DNA from: Rodentolepis nana
Lineage: Eukaryota > Platyhelminthes > Cestoda > Cyclophyllidea > Hymenolepididae
DNA length: 11,310 bases
Direction: 5' to 3'
NCBI GenBank assembly: GCA_900617975.1
Contig: UZAE01001844.1
Location: forward strand, 1-11,310
Position 1 is the stretch's first letter; each line of letters opens with the position of its first letter. Of the stretch, positions 1-7,156 are shown one piece after another. The notes below the pieces were generated by a model. The model did not search any database and was not told the origin of the DNA. It was given only the letters and a program-made list of their open reading frames with translations. The position numbers were made by a program, and so were the translations under genes.

Positions 1-84
1 TCATTAAACTGAGATATCTAATGGAGAAAACTAGTTTATTCCAGTGGTGACTTAGTTCTCCAAGTCAAAGGAAATGCGTATTCT

Positions 85-93
85 CATTCAAAT
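85..93. repeat. Target-site duplication of copy A, tail side
   Basis: The 9-bp sequence CATTCAAAT directly abuts the A-rich tail of copy A. The same nine bases lie at 422-430, directly beside the head of the element. One C at the head junction could belong to either the element or the duplication. Confidence 0.8.
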
Positions 94-421
94 TTTTTTA
101 TTTATTTATATCAAATGCAGGCGTTTTGATAGTTATCATTAGCCCTTTAGTTGACTTCAGGCTTCACAGAGGGGAAGGAACATCAAAATGAAAAAGGTCG
201 AGATGGGGGGGGGGCAGAAGAGTGTTTCAAAGACGTAAAAGAGACAGACACAAAGTTAGAAAAAAGGTGAGGTGAGTACTATGCAAGTAGTCAAATTTGA
301 CGTGCAGTGGGGTGATGGTAGTTTGGAGTCAGAAGTCAACTGCCGGTTAATAGACTTTTTTGCCGTATGAGTATACGTTGCCCAGGGTGCACCACGTGGA
401 GGTAAGTCTATCGCACAGCCC
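94..421 (-). mobile_element. SINE-like retroposon, copy A (complete)
   Basis: This is a complete copy of the repeat family that dominates the window. Read on the minus strand it starts GGGGCTGTGCGATAGACTT near 421, runs through the CACGTG palindrome and the CGTAT-N4-ATACG hairpin, and ends in TTTGATATAAATAAATAAAAAAA near 94. The A-rich tail with AATAAA and a direct repeat at both outer ends (CATTCAAAT, 85-93 and 422-430) are what target-primed reverse transcription leaves behind. The unit is about 328 bp, and every internal segment that is duplicated in copy B is single here, so A is the best model of the basic element. It contains a run of ten G at 205-214. No protein is encoded. The family name is not recognised, and mobilisation by a LINE elsewhere in the genome is inferred. 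Confidence 0.88.
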
Positions 422-430
422 CATTCAAAT
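422..430. repeat. Target-site duplication of copy A, head side
   Basis: The 9-bp sequence CATTCAAAT is identical to 85-93 and directly follows the element's CCCC (the complement of its GGGG start). With its partner it brackets copy A exactly, which argues against a chance match. Confidence 0.8.
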
Positions 431-580
431 ATTGTTTCCATTAAAGGAATCAAACTTGCGCGAGCACTGGTAGCTAAAACCGCATTGATTATGTTAAGAT
501 TATAAAATTTTGAAATCGGTCTCCTCAAGCATGAGTATAAAAACAGTTGAAAACTATAGGACTGATTCTTATTGATTTAA

Positions 581-838
581 TCATTGATTTATCGACCAGA
601 ATTCAACATTTTGGGCATGGATTTTCTGCATTTCAGTGGAAGTACTGGCAAATATAAATTTTGGGACCTGAACTACTCATTTCGTAAATTTTGTCCACCA
701 AAAACCAAAAACGGAACTGAGGTGCCTTATGACTTTGACGTTGATTACTTAATTCTATTGATCCCCTCCCATCACCATATGCAAAATAAGGAGAAATTTA
801 TTCCAGAATTGAAAATGGAATTGGAAGTAGTAATATAA
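581..838 (+). CDS. Possible exon or gene relic, unrecognised protein
   Basis: This is an open segment of 85 codons between in-frame stops (TAA at 578-580 and 836-838) with no proper ATG near its start, so it is not a complete gene. A strong acceptor-like tract, TTTTCTGCATTTCAG, ends at 636. If it is used, the exon begins at 637 with codon phase 2 and encodes GSTGKYKFWDLNYSFRKF, then a charged stretch and YDFDVDYLILLIP. Two readings are possible. The GS...DFDVDYL pattern loosely resembles the G-S...D-x-D layout of nucleotidyltransferase folds such as Mab21/cGAS-like proteins, although the spacing of about 31 residues is long. Alternatively, ILGMDFL upstream of the acceptor resembles the C-terminal motif of a retrotransposon aspartic protease. 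The length alone is within chance for this base composition. Confidence 0.25.
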   Translation, partial: SLIYRPEFNILGMDFLHFSGSTGKYKFWDLNYSFRKFCPPKTKNGTEVPYDFDVDYLILLIPSHHHMQNKEKFIPELKMELEVVI

Positions 839-914
839 TTAAGAGTAGGATAGTCACAAGATATTATTGTCATCATATTCACAAAAGGGGGAGGTTGATG
901 ACTCTCAGAAATGA

Positions 915-1064
915 CAACCAATTATTTTCAGGATTTTACAAAGAATAGGTGCTGCTGTATTCGAATGGGTACACCTGAAGCTGATGAAAGAAGAAACATT
1001 TATAGTTCACATTAATGAAGATACAGGAAACTTGAAAAGAAGACCTTATATACATAAAATTTGA
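915..1064 (+). CDS. Possible terminal exon or gene relic, unrecognised
   Basis: This is an open frame of 49 codons between a TGA at 912-914 and a TGA at 1062-1064. A pyrimidine-rich acceptor-like sequence, ATTATTTTCAG, ends at 931. An exon from 932 would encode ILQRIGAAVFEWVHLKLM, then a charged tail ending RRPYIHKI and a stop. The composition looks protein-like, with a mixed amphipathic stretch and no low-complexity bias, and the frame follows 581-838 on the same strand. However, no GT donor in 637-838 has the matching phase 2, so the two segments cannot be joined by a simple GT-AG intron without a frameshift. It may be a decayed gene fragment, or chance. The family is not recognised. Confidence 0.2.
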   Translation, partial: QPIIFRILQRIGAAVFEWVHLKLMKEETFIVHINEDTGNLKRRPYIHKI

Positions 1065-2586
1065 CATAATTTAACTTCGAAGCAGAAAGTTTGCAAAGGC
1101 ACAATATGTAGGTTTCTCGGAGACCACAGAAAAGTCTATAACTAGCTTTAAAGAACGTCAGTACTCATCAGTAGAGTGTAGCTAATGAAACCAACTCTTA
1201 TGGACATTATCGTCATCCAAAGCTCTAAAGCCATTTAAATCAAATTAGTTTCCCAAATTTAAAAAATAAAGACTAAAATAATGCTTATATTAACCTCAAA
1301 TTTCCTTATTAACCTTAAATTTATAGTAATTTTGTTTATGCCAAGTACACTTCACATACCATATAATTTTAGAAATTGGCACATTTATGAAAATTTAGCT
1401 ATTCACATGCTTGTACTTACCATCAGTGCAATAGTAAGATAAGTTTTGTGTCGAGTATTTAAAGTAGAACCACAGAATACATCAGACAAAAAGGGCAGTT
1501 TAATAATGATAAATGAAGGCGACCATGACTACGGTGATCACAAGTCTGGCTCCTTCTTCGTAATTACTTCTGGTTACTTTCCTATGTTTTGCCAATTATT
1601 CCAAAGAACGACCTGATCTTTGCTTAAAGGAAATAAGATTCATCAAGTTATTTATCGATTAGGGAATCGAAGTGTTTCCCCAGGGAATTTGGCATTTAAG
1701 TCTTCTCATTCCTTTGCAAGACTGCTGTCAGAGAATTAATGACAGTTAGAAAACTTCAGTCATCATGACTGCATTTAAACAAAGAATGAAGCTGTCACAA
1801 GTTCCGTTTATTAATAAATGTGAGATTTCAGACTAAATATCAATTGAAATTGCATCTAAGATAATAGTAAGCACTTTAGAAATTATTGAATATCAAGATA
1901 TAATTATTAAAAATCAATGACTATGACAGAAAAACGCCTTCCCTAGCCCTTTTTTGACTGGAAGGCAAAACTAATCGGTCTCGAAAATGTGAATCTAACA
2001 TACATGGTTCACCTCGCAGTATCTATTGTGAAAATGTGAACAAAGGGTTGAATCTGAAAACTTAAACAAAATGATTATATTGTTATCTGGTACGTACTCT
2101 TAACTTTCAAATATTCTTCTTAAACTGTATCCTTTATTGAACATCCATTATGTTTGTGTATTCATGCGCTTTCCCAGAATGACAATTTAACATTTTTGCC
2201 AAGACTTATAATAATGCTACTTCAGAAACATATATGCTTTTATCAACTCAAGATTGTAACTCAATAAGCTAGAAGCGTGGACAACACTCAGTCTTGCCGA
2301 CGGAGGAATTTGCATTGGGTTTTTGCTCAAGATGAGTTAACTATAAGGCAACAGCAAGTTGTCAAAATGGCTAAAAGCGACCTTTGTGAAATTTTAAATC
2401 GATCTTGACCATTTTCACATTATTTGGTTGAGTACGTAAATGTGAGAAATTGACGCTTCACAGAACTTCCAGATGCTTTGAAATCTATCATGGTGTAATC
2501 TTAAAATATTGCAAATTGGCTTTTTAGTGTATATTTATTTGAATATACTGAGTAAAACTATTTCATCTTCGTTTATTCAAAATATA
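1065..2586. other. Non-coding stretch, no recognised feature
   Basis: This stretch is A+T-rich with stops in all frames at close spacing. No repeat-family copy, tRNA-like box pair or convincing exon was seen. The only local structure noted is the inverted repeat at 1936-1966. Confidence 0.6.
1936..1966. repeat. Inverted repeat, 7-bp arms
   Basis: GCCTTCC (1936-1942) and GGAAGGC (1960-1966) are perfect reverse complements around a 17-base spacer containing a T-run. It could fold as a weak stem-loop. The G+C-rich arms stand out from the surroundings, but no function can be assigned and chance is possible. Confidence 0.4.
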
Positions 2587-2597
2587 TTTTATGATAA
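2587..2597. repeat. Candidate target-site duplication of copy B, tail side
   Basis: TTTTATGATAA here recurs exactly at 3197-3207 on the far side of copy B. It abuts the A-rich tail (T-rich on this strand). A competing, imperfect pair lies closer to the head: ATGATAAATTTA (2591-2602) against ATGAAAAAATTA (3183-3194), 10 of 12 matching. Either would bracket the element. Confidence 0.55.
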
Positions 2598-2657
2598 ATT
2601 TATTTATTTATATCGAATGGCAGGCGTTTTGATAGTTATCATTAGCCCTTTAGTTGA

Positions 2658-2811
2658 CTTCAGGCTTCACAGAGGGGAAGGAACATCAAAGTGAAAGTCG
2701 AGAGAGGGGTGGGAACAGAAGAGTGTTTCAAAGCCTTCAGGCTTCACAGAGGGGAAGGAACATCAAATTGAAAACAAGTCGAGAGGGGAGGAACAGAAGA
2801 GCGTTTCAAAG
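2658..2811. repeat. 77-bp tandem duplication inside copy B
   Basis: Two adjacent units, 2658-2734 and 2735-2811, both begin CTTCAGGCTTCACAGAGGGG and end near GTTTCAAAG. Copies A and C have this segment once. The units differ by a few substitutions and small indels, so the duplication is not brand new. Confidence 0.85.
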
Positions 2812-2864
2812 ATGCAAAAGGGCGAGAGGGGGGAGGACAGAAGAGTGTTACAAAGATGTAAAAG
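2778..2864. repeat. About 43-bp tandem duplication inside copy B
   Basis: The unit at 2778-2820, GTCGAGAGGGGAGGAACAGA onward to ATGCAAAAG, is followed directly by a diverged second unit at 2821-2864 ending ATGTAAAAG. It overlaps the 77-bp duplication, which shows repeated rounds of local amplification. Confidence 0.75.
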
Positions 2865-2944
2865 AGACAGACACAAAGGTAGAAAAAAGGACAAAAGAGT
2901 GTTTAAAAGATGTAAAAGAGACAGACACAAAGGTAGAAAAAAGG
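2837..2944. repeat. 54-bp tandem duplication inside copy B
   Basis: The segment AAGATGTAAAAGAGACAGAC...GGTAGAAAAAAGG occurs twice at an offset of exactly 54 bp (for example GAGACAGAC at 2864 and 2918). Nearly all positions agree over the second half of the unit, making this one of the least diverged internal duplications. The left boundary is approximate. Confidence 0.82.
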
Positions 2945-2946
2945 TA

Positions 2947-3030
2947 GTGAGTACTGTGAAAATAGTCAAATATGGCATAGAGTGAAGAGTGAGTACTGTG
3001 GAAGTACTCGAATATGACATACAGTGGGGT
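2947..3030. repeat. 42-bp tandem duplication inside copy B (GTGAGTACTGTG)
   Basis: Two units, 2947-2988 and 2989-3030, both begin GTGAGTACTGTG and continue with a related ATATGRCATA-containing stretch. Copies A and C contain the segment once. The units are clearly diverged, which suggests an older event than the neighbouring 3060-3143 duplication. Confidence 0.75.
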
Positions 3031-3059
3031 CATGATAGCTTGAACTCAGAAGTCAACTG

Positions 3060-3143
3060 CCGGTTTATAGACTTTTTTTGCCGTATGAGTATACGTGCCC
3101 ACCGGTTTATAGACTTTTTTTTGCCGTATGAGTATACGTTGCC
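3060..3143. repeat. 42-bp tandem duplication of the element head in copy B
   Basis: CCGGTTTATAGACTTTTTTT and the following GCCGTATGAGTATACGT occur at 3060-3101 and again from 3102. The units are almost identical apart from one extra T and a TG/TTG change near the end. Copy B therefore carries two copies of the conserved CGTAT-N4-ATACG hairpin (3082-3095 and 3125-3138). Confidence 0.88.
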
Positions 3144-3196
3144 CAGGGTGTGTACACGTGGAGTTAAGCCTATCGCACACCCATGAAAAAATTAAT

Positions 3197-3207
3197 TTTT
3201 ATGATAA
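3197..3207. repeat. Candidate target-site duplication of copy B, head side
   Basis: TTTTATGATAA is identical to 2587-2597. It lies 14 bases beyond the recognisable head of copy B, so if it is the true duplication, those bases (3183-3196) are extra 5' nucleotides. The imperfect alternative at 3183-3194 would need none. Confidence 0.5.
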
Positions 3208-3874
3208 TGAATTACTTCTTTGCATAAATGGACTAAATCAGACAAATCATAAGTCTCAAATTAATTGGTACTGGCCAGAACACGAAAAGTTTCTGCTTTG
3301 CATTGCAGTTGTACTACATGTCTGTCTGTGAAATCGATATGATCGATTTTGAGGAGCGATCAACGCGAAGTCCTTCTCATAAATACTCAAAGACCTTTTC
3401 TTTTATAATCGTGGCATGAAATGATTTGAAAAGATATGCAATAGTTCAATTTCGACCAGTGAGTCAAATGGGAGAGGACTAATTATTCCGTCACAGAGGG
3501 AAGAAATGCTCAGTTGTTTCAAGCATGTGGTAATTGAATTCTTACTTGCTGAACTTTGAAATTTATTCTCATTTGATAAACCGAGTATATATTTGAAAGC
3601 GCGTATTATGATTGGCAAAGGTAGAGTCTAATGCAACAAATTTTCAATCTGAAGGTAAAGATGACGACATGGCGTTCAGATTGAAGTATACACATTGCTC
3701 GGGATGCTGATACCTTTGTTTGAATTCAGAAATCGAAAAATCATGAGGGATAAAATTCACATTGTAATATTCAAATGTTATTCATCAGTTGATTGGTTGC
3801 AATATTACCTTGATAAGTTATACCTTCTAGCCCAATCCAGGTAGGTGAGTTCGACAGAGGCATCTAAACGAATT
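3208..3874. other. Spacer between inverted copies B and C
   Basis: No repeat-family sequence or convincing gene is seen. A 60-codon open segment without a useful start (3237-3419, plus) and a 71-codon frame (3403-3618, minus) are within what chance gives at this base composition, and neither has a recognisable motif. This spacer would form the loop if transcripts through copies B and C folded back. Confidence 0.55.
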
Positions 3875-3888
3875 AAATTATTATATCT
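3875..3888. repeat. Target-site duplication of copy C, head side
   Basis: The 14-bp sequence AAATTATTATATCT directly precedes the GGGG-type head of copy C. An identical copy lies at 4202-4215, directly after the tail. The base context at its left edge is TT|AAAT, like the TT|AAAA preference of L1-type endonucleases. Confidence 0.88.
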
Positions 3889-4204
3889 TGGGGTGTGCGA
3901 TAGACTTACCTCCACGTGGTTCACCCTGGGTAACGTATACTTATACGGAAAAAATCTATAAACCAGCATTTGACTTCTCACTTTAAACTACCATCACCAC
4001 ACTGTATGTCATATTCCACCACTTCCACAGTACTCACCTCACCTATTTTCTACCTTTGTGTCTGTCTCACTTGCATCTTCTGTTTCCCATCCTTCGAATT
4101 TTTGACCTTGGTATTCCTCCCCTCTGTGAAGCCTGAAGTCAACTAAAGCCCTAATGATAACTATCAAGTTGCCTGTCATTTGATATAAATAAAGAAATAA
4201 AAAA
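3889..4204 (+). mobile_element. SINE-like retroposon, copy C (complete)
   Basis: This complete copy lies on the plus strand. It starts TTGGGGTGTGCGATAGACTT at 3888-3907 and ends TTTGATATAAATAAAGAAAT then A-rich sequence by 4204. The length is about 316 bp. It aligns with copy A from end to end, with roughly nine in ten positions matching over the first 115 bases and more indels in the middle, where the G/C-run of A is replaced by a shorter stretch. The 14-bp direct repeats at its ends define its limits and its 5'-to-3' direction without any outside data. The tail carries AATAAA. There is no coding capacity. It is opposite in orientation to copies A and B. Confidence 0.92.
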
Positions 4205-4215
4205 TTATTATATCT
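4202..4215. repeat. Target-site duplication of copy C, tail side
   Basis: AAATTATTATATCT is identical to 3875-3888 over 14 bp. Its first three A could belong to the element's A tail, so the firm part of the match is 11-14 bp. Confidence 0.88.
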
Positions 4216-6120
4216 CTATAATATCTAAATAGCCGAAAAGTTAGATCAATTTTCGTATTGAAAGTTGTGAGAATCTTTAATGTAACAATGACTAACAACC
4301 ACTTCCTGCTTCATTCTTTATGACTGAACCAATTATTAGAATTAAGAATACGATTAACTATTTAAATACCTTAATAATAAGTATTTTGTTCATGGATGAA
4401 CAAAGAAATTTCATGAACAATCGACTGACGTTAGAGTGCGGCGTGTTAACTATCGAGTACTTCGTTAGGTCCACTTTCAAAAGTTTCATTAGGAAATATA
4501 TTATCAATGTTTACTCATCTATAAAAAATTAACACAATGCCCAGTTACGAATCTATATGAATAATTTTGTTTGGGTAATCACAACAGTCAGAATCGATTG
4601 GTAAAATTAATGTTTCAAGAGTCAAAAAATTTCAAGAATTTAGAAAAATAAATAATTATGCTTTATATTTTCACTTTCTTGATGATTTGACAGTCATTTT
4701 TTTATTTGTAAAGTTGACAGAGTGAAAGCAGCTGCTAATTGTTTGCTATCCCTGGTTGGACAAAACTGATTAAACGGTCTCCAAGGGGATAGAAATGGCC
4801 AATTTATTGACTGCAGTGGAAAGATTAAATCGCGTCATATTATAAACAAATGGCACATCAAACAAGGGGAACTTCTACTTTCCGTTTTGCTGTCTGTTAT
4901 CTTAACAATAAACTGTAATAATTACATTGTCTATCATTTCCCCAAACGCATAATCCAGTCCTTTTGTGTAATTGACTTTTAATTAGGACATCTTTTTGAA
5001 TTTATTATTTATTTATCTAGAGATCATAACGAAAATGGGCGACAAATGAATTAAATTATACTGAGAAGGCCTTACATTTATCTTTTTCATTATTTGACAT
5101 TTTTGTTCAGCTTAACGTTGATCTATTTAGTTCTGAGTACTATACATCAATGAAAGCACCTTTGCATTTAAAGTAATCATGAATTACACAAATTGAAATG
5201 AATGTTATGAGAAGGGAAGTCGCTCGGTAGATTTTTTCCTCTCGTTTCTAGTGGCCGACAGAAAGACTTATTTTTATGAGAAGGCGTTTGTCTAAACTCG
5301 ACACTTTAAAAAATGCCAGTTCTTGTAAAAACTATTATAAATTATTATTTGACATCGTTAGTTTATACTGAAATGAAGTAGTGTTAGTTCCTAAATGTTA
5401 CTTAGAGAGTATGAATAATTACTTGAAAGTTATAAAGGTGGTAATAAATTATAAATATTTCAGACACCGATACACCTAGATAAATATTGATATTTGAGGA
5501 ATGAAGATAAATCCTCAAAGAGAAGTAGAAAATAGTCGATTCCTACCCATACAGCCTTGTTCAATCATAACGGTTAAACCTTATTCAATCACAGCATTTT
5601 ATGCTGGCCTCACTAAAACTTGAGAGGCGATATGATGTCCTTTACTTAGAAACATAGATATGTGGCGTACACAAATAATTAAATGTGCACTCGAGCGGTA
5701 GTGAGTGAAGGGGACTTCACAGATAAGCAGTTATTAGTGCTAAATGTATTCACTTACTAATCATGCTAACTGTGAGCTATGCGCTTTTCTTCTTCTATTC
5801 CATGGCCACAGCTTATCTAATTCCGTGGACCTTTCCATAATAGGAGGCTATTATTTTATTTTGTTTACTAAGGCTAATTCAAGGCTAATCCAATCAGATG
5901 CAGACGTTAGTGGCCTCGAAGTCAAAAGATATTGAAATTGTCATTGCTGTCTTGTGTTTTCGATCAATATTTAATTTCATTTTAAACATTAAATTCATTG
6001 CAGTTCAAGCAATAGTTTTATAAGTTTTTGGCAATTTTTGGACAACTTCAACACGACCCCTCAGAAGATGGGAAATTGAATATATGGCTTTTCAAAAGTG
6101 CAGTACTGTTTGCAAATCAA
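4216..6120. other. Non-coding stretch, no recognised feature
   Basis: This is A+T-rich sequence with two short open frames of 60-70 codons (4320-4532 and 5744-5935, plus) that show no motif and have chance-level length. A partial direct repeat, CCTTRTTCAATCAYA, occurs twice at a 24-bp offset near 5555-5593. No copy of the retroposon family is present. Confidence 0.55.
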
Positions 6121-6144
6121 AATTGCTTTGAATGCAAAGCAATT
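6121..6144. repeat. Perfect 10-bp inverted repeat with 4-base loop
   Basis: AATTGCTTTG (6121-6130) and CAAAGCAATT (6135-6144) are exact reverse complements around AATG. This is the longest perfect tight hairpin I found outside the repeat copies. It lacks a T-run or neighbouring gene that would make it a terminator, and its role is unknown. Confidence 0.7.
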
Positions 6145-7124
6145 AGCACAGTTAAGGTTAGCTGCACCTAAAGAAATTATTCAAAAGGTGATGGGCAAAA
6201 AACATTATTTTAAGCTATAAAATCGAATTATTTTCAATTACAAATTAATCACGAACGCAGAAATATTTAACAAATAAACACATGATTCCACATAATTGAA
6301 GGCAAAAATTAATTGTGAATATTAAAACTCTGAGATACTGTAAAAGTATATTTTTCTGGTTAACTAAAATTAAGACATTCGTTTAATAATATTTAATAAA
6401 TTTAGGAAATTCAATGATCTAAATTATTATTAATTTTGCAATCGGCAGCTCGAATTTCATAAAAAATTTTGCATTTGACTAGAATTGGGCTTATGGGATT
6501 CCAACTTAACTGACACAAATCATTGCCTTTCCATGGCGATAATGCATTGTTACTTAATTCACTTTCACATTGGTAATGGCACGAAAATGATTTATTCTCA
6601 CTTCAATCCCAAGCCATAATTCATGGCATTCATATTAATAATAATTGTCATAAACTGGGCAAGCGAACGCCAACCAAAATTTATGCCTGTTTTATACAAT
6701 CCACTTATATGTTGGAATAAATCATTATTTCTGAAGAGGACAAGTGAAAACAATTTTAGTGCCTATATCCATGTCCACATCAAAGTGAATGAAATTGCAA
6801 AATTGTTTAGTTTTGTACAATTAGGGTATCGTAAATTGGTGTCTAATGAATTTAATATATTAAGGGACATATTTTGTTTTTAATTTCAAATGTATTTAAA
6901 CGTCAACATACGTGCATCGCACGAATGTAGACAATACCTCTTAGCCCAGAGGAGGTCAAAATACTGGATGTGACGAGACGTAAGGAGTCTGTCTTTGATA
7001 TTCATTTTGTAATATCCGAATGCTTCAAAAAGCCTACCTAAATTACTTAATTCCGTGATATTTAACCTGGGTAACCAATTGGTCTAATTGGACACTTCCA
7101 TTTACTGTCATGAACAGGCAAATG
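6145..7124. other. Non-coding stretch, no recognised feature
   Basis: This is A+T-rich sequence. The 86-codon frame at 6623-6883 (plus) begins with a hydrophobic run (FILIIIVINW) and then becomes unremarkable. Without a splice, promoter or homology clue it is treated as chance. Confidence 0.5.
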
Positions 7125-7156
7125 TGATTGGAAAAAAACTGGCTAAATTCCAATCA
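7125..7156. repeat. Perfect 9-bp inverted repeat, 14-base spacer
   Basis: TGATTGGAA (7125-7133) and TTCCAATCA (7148-7156) are exact reverse complements. Each arm contains the CCAAT/ATTGG pentamer in opposite orientation, the core bound by NF-Y-type factors in animals. No promoter or gene start is evident nearby, so a regulatory role is speculative. Confidence 0.55.

Larger units (their letters stand above)
2598..3182 (-). mobile_element. SINE-like retroposon, copy B (internally expanded)
   Basis: This is the same family as copy A. Read on the minus strand it has the head GGGTGTGCGATAGG near 3182 and the tail CGATATAAATAAATAAA near 2598. It is about 585 bp against about 320 bp for A and C. 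The excess is tandem duplication of internal segments, with periods of roughly 77, 43, 54, 42 and 42 bp (listed separately). The plus strand of this copy is strongly purine-rich and therefore carries spurious open frames, including one of about 97 codons at 2654-2947 whose repeated KDVKETDTKVEKR peptide simply mirrors the 54-bp duplication. Flanking direct repeats are present but ambiguous. Confidence 0.85.

Noticed and set aside
256..528. 90-codon minus-strand frame across the head of copy A and its flank.
   Set aside because: It runs across the retroposon-genome junction and its duplication at 422-430, so it cannot be an ancestral gene. It has no recognised domain.
880..900. AAAAGGGGGAGG followed by TTGATGA, like a polypurine tract before a 3' LTR.
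   Set aside because: No matching second LTR, primer-binding site or reverse-transcriptase-like sequence is visible in the window. A lone purine run is not enough.
2654..2947. 97-codon open frame over copy B with a repeated KDVKETDTKVEKR peptide.
   Set aside because: It lies inside the retroposon. The peptide repeat is the translation of the 54-bp tandem duplication, and the purine-rich strand simply lacks stop codons. The corresponding region of A and C is not open.
2763..3033. Minus-strand frames rich in Leu, Ser, Phe and Thr opposite copy B, resembling membrane segments.
   Set aside because: They are the complement of the same purine-rich tandem repeats, so the apparent hydrophobicity is a composition artefact.
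3237..3419. 60-codon open segment on the plus strand between copies B and C.
   Set aside because: At this A+T content several such stretches are expected by chance in both strands of 11 kb. There is no motif, start or splice context.
2598..4204. A single foldback DNA transposon with long terminal inverted repeats (B and C as its ends).
   Set aside because: Copy A exists alone, copy C has its own 14-bp duplication at both ends, and the outer ends are A-rich retroposon tails. Two independent insertions in opposite orientation explain the symmetry.
5555..5593. Direct repeat CCTTRTTCAATCAYA at a 24-bp offset.
   Set aside because: Only about 15 bases are shared with mismatches, and there is no third unit. 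It is too weak to call a tandem repeat.
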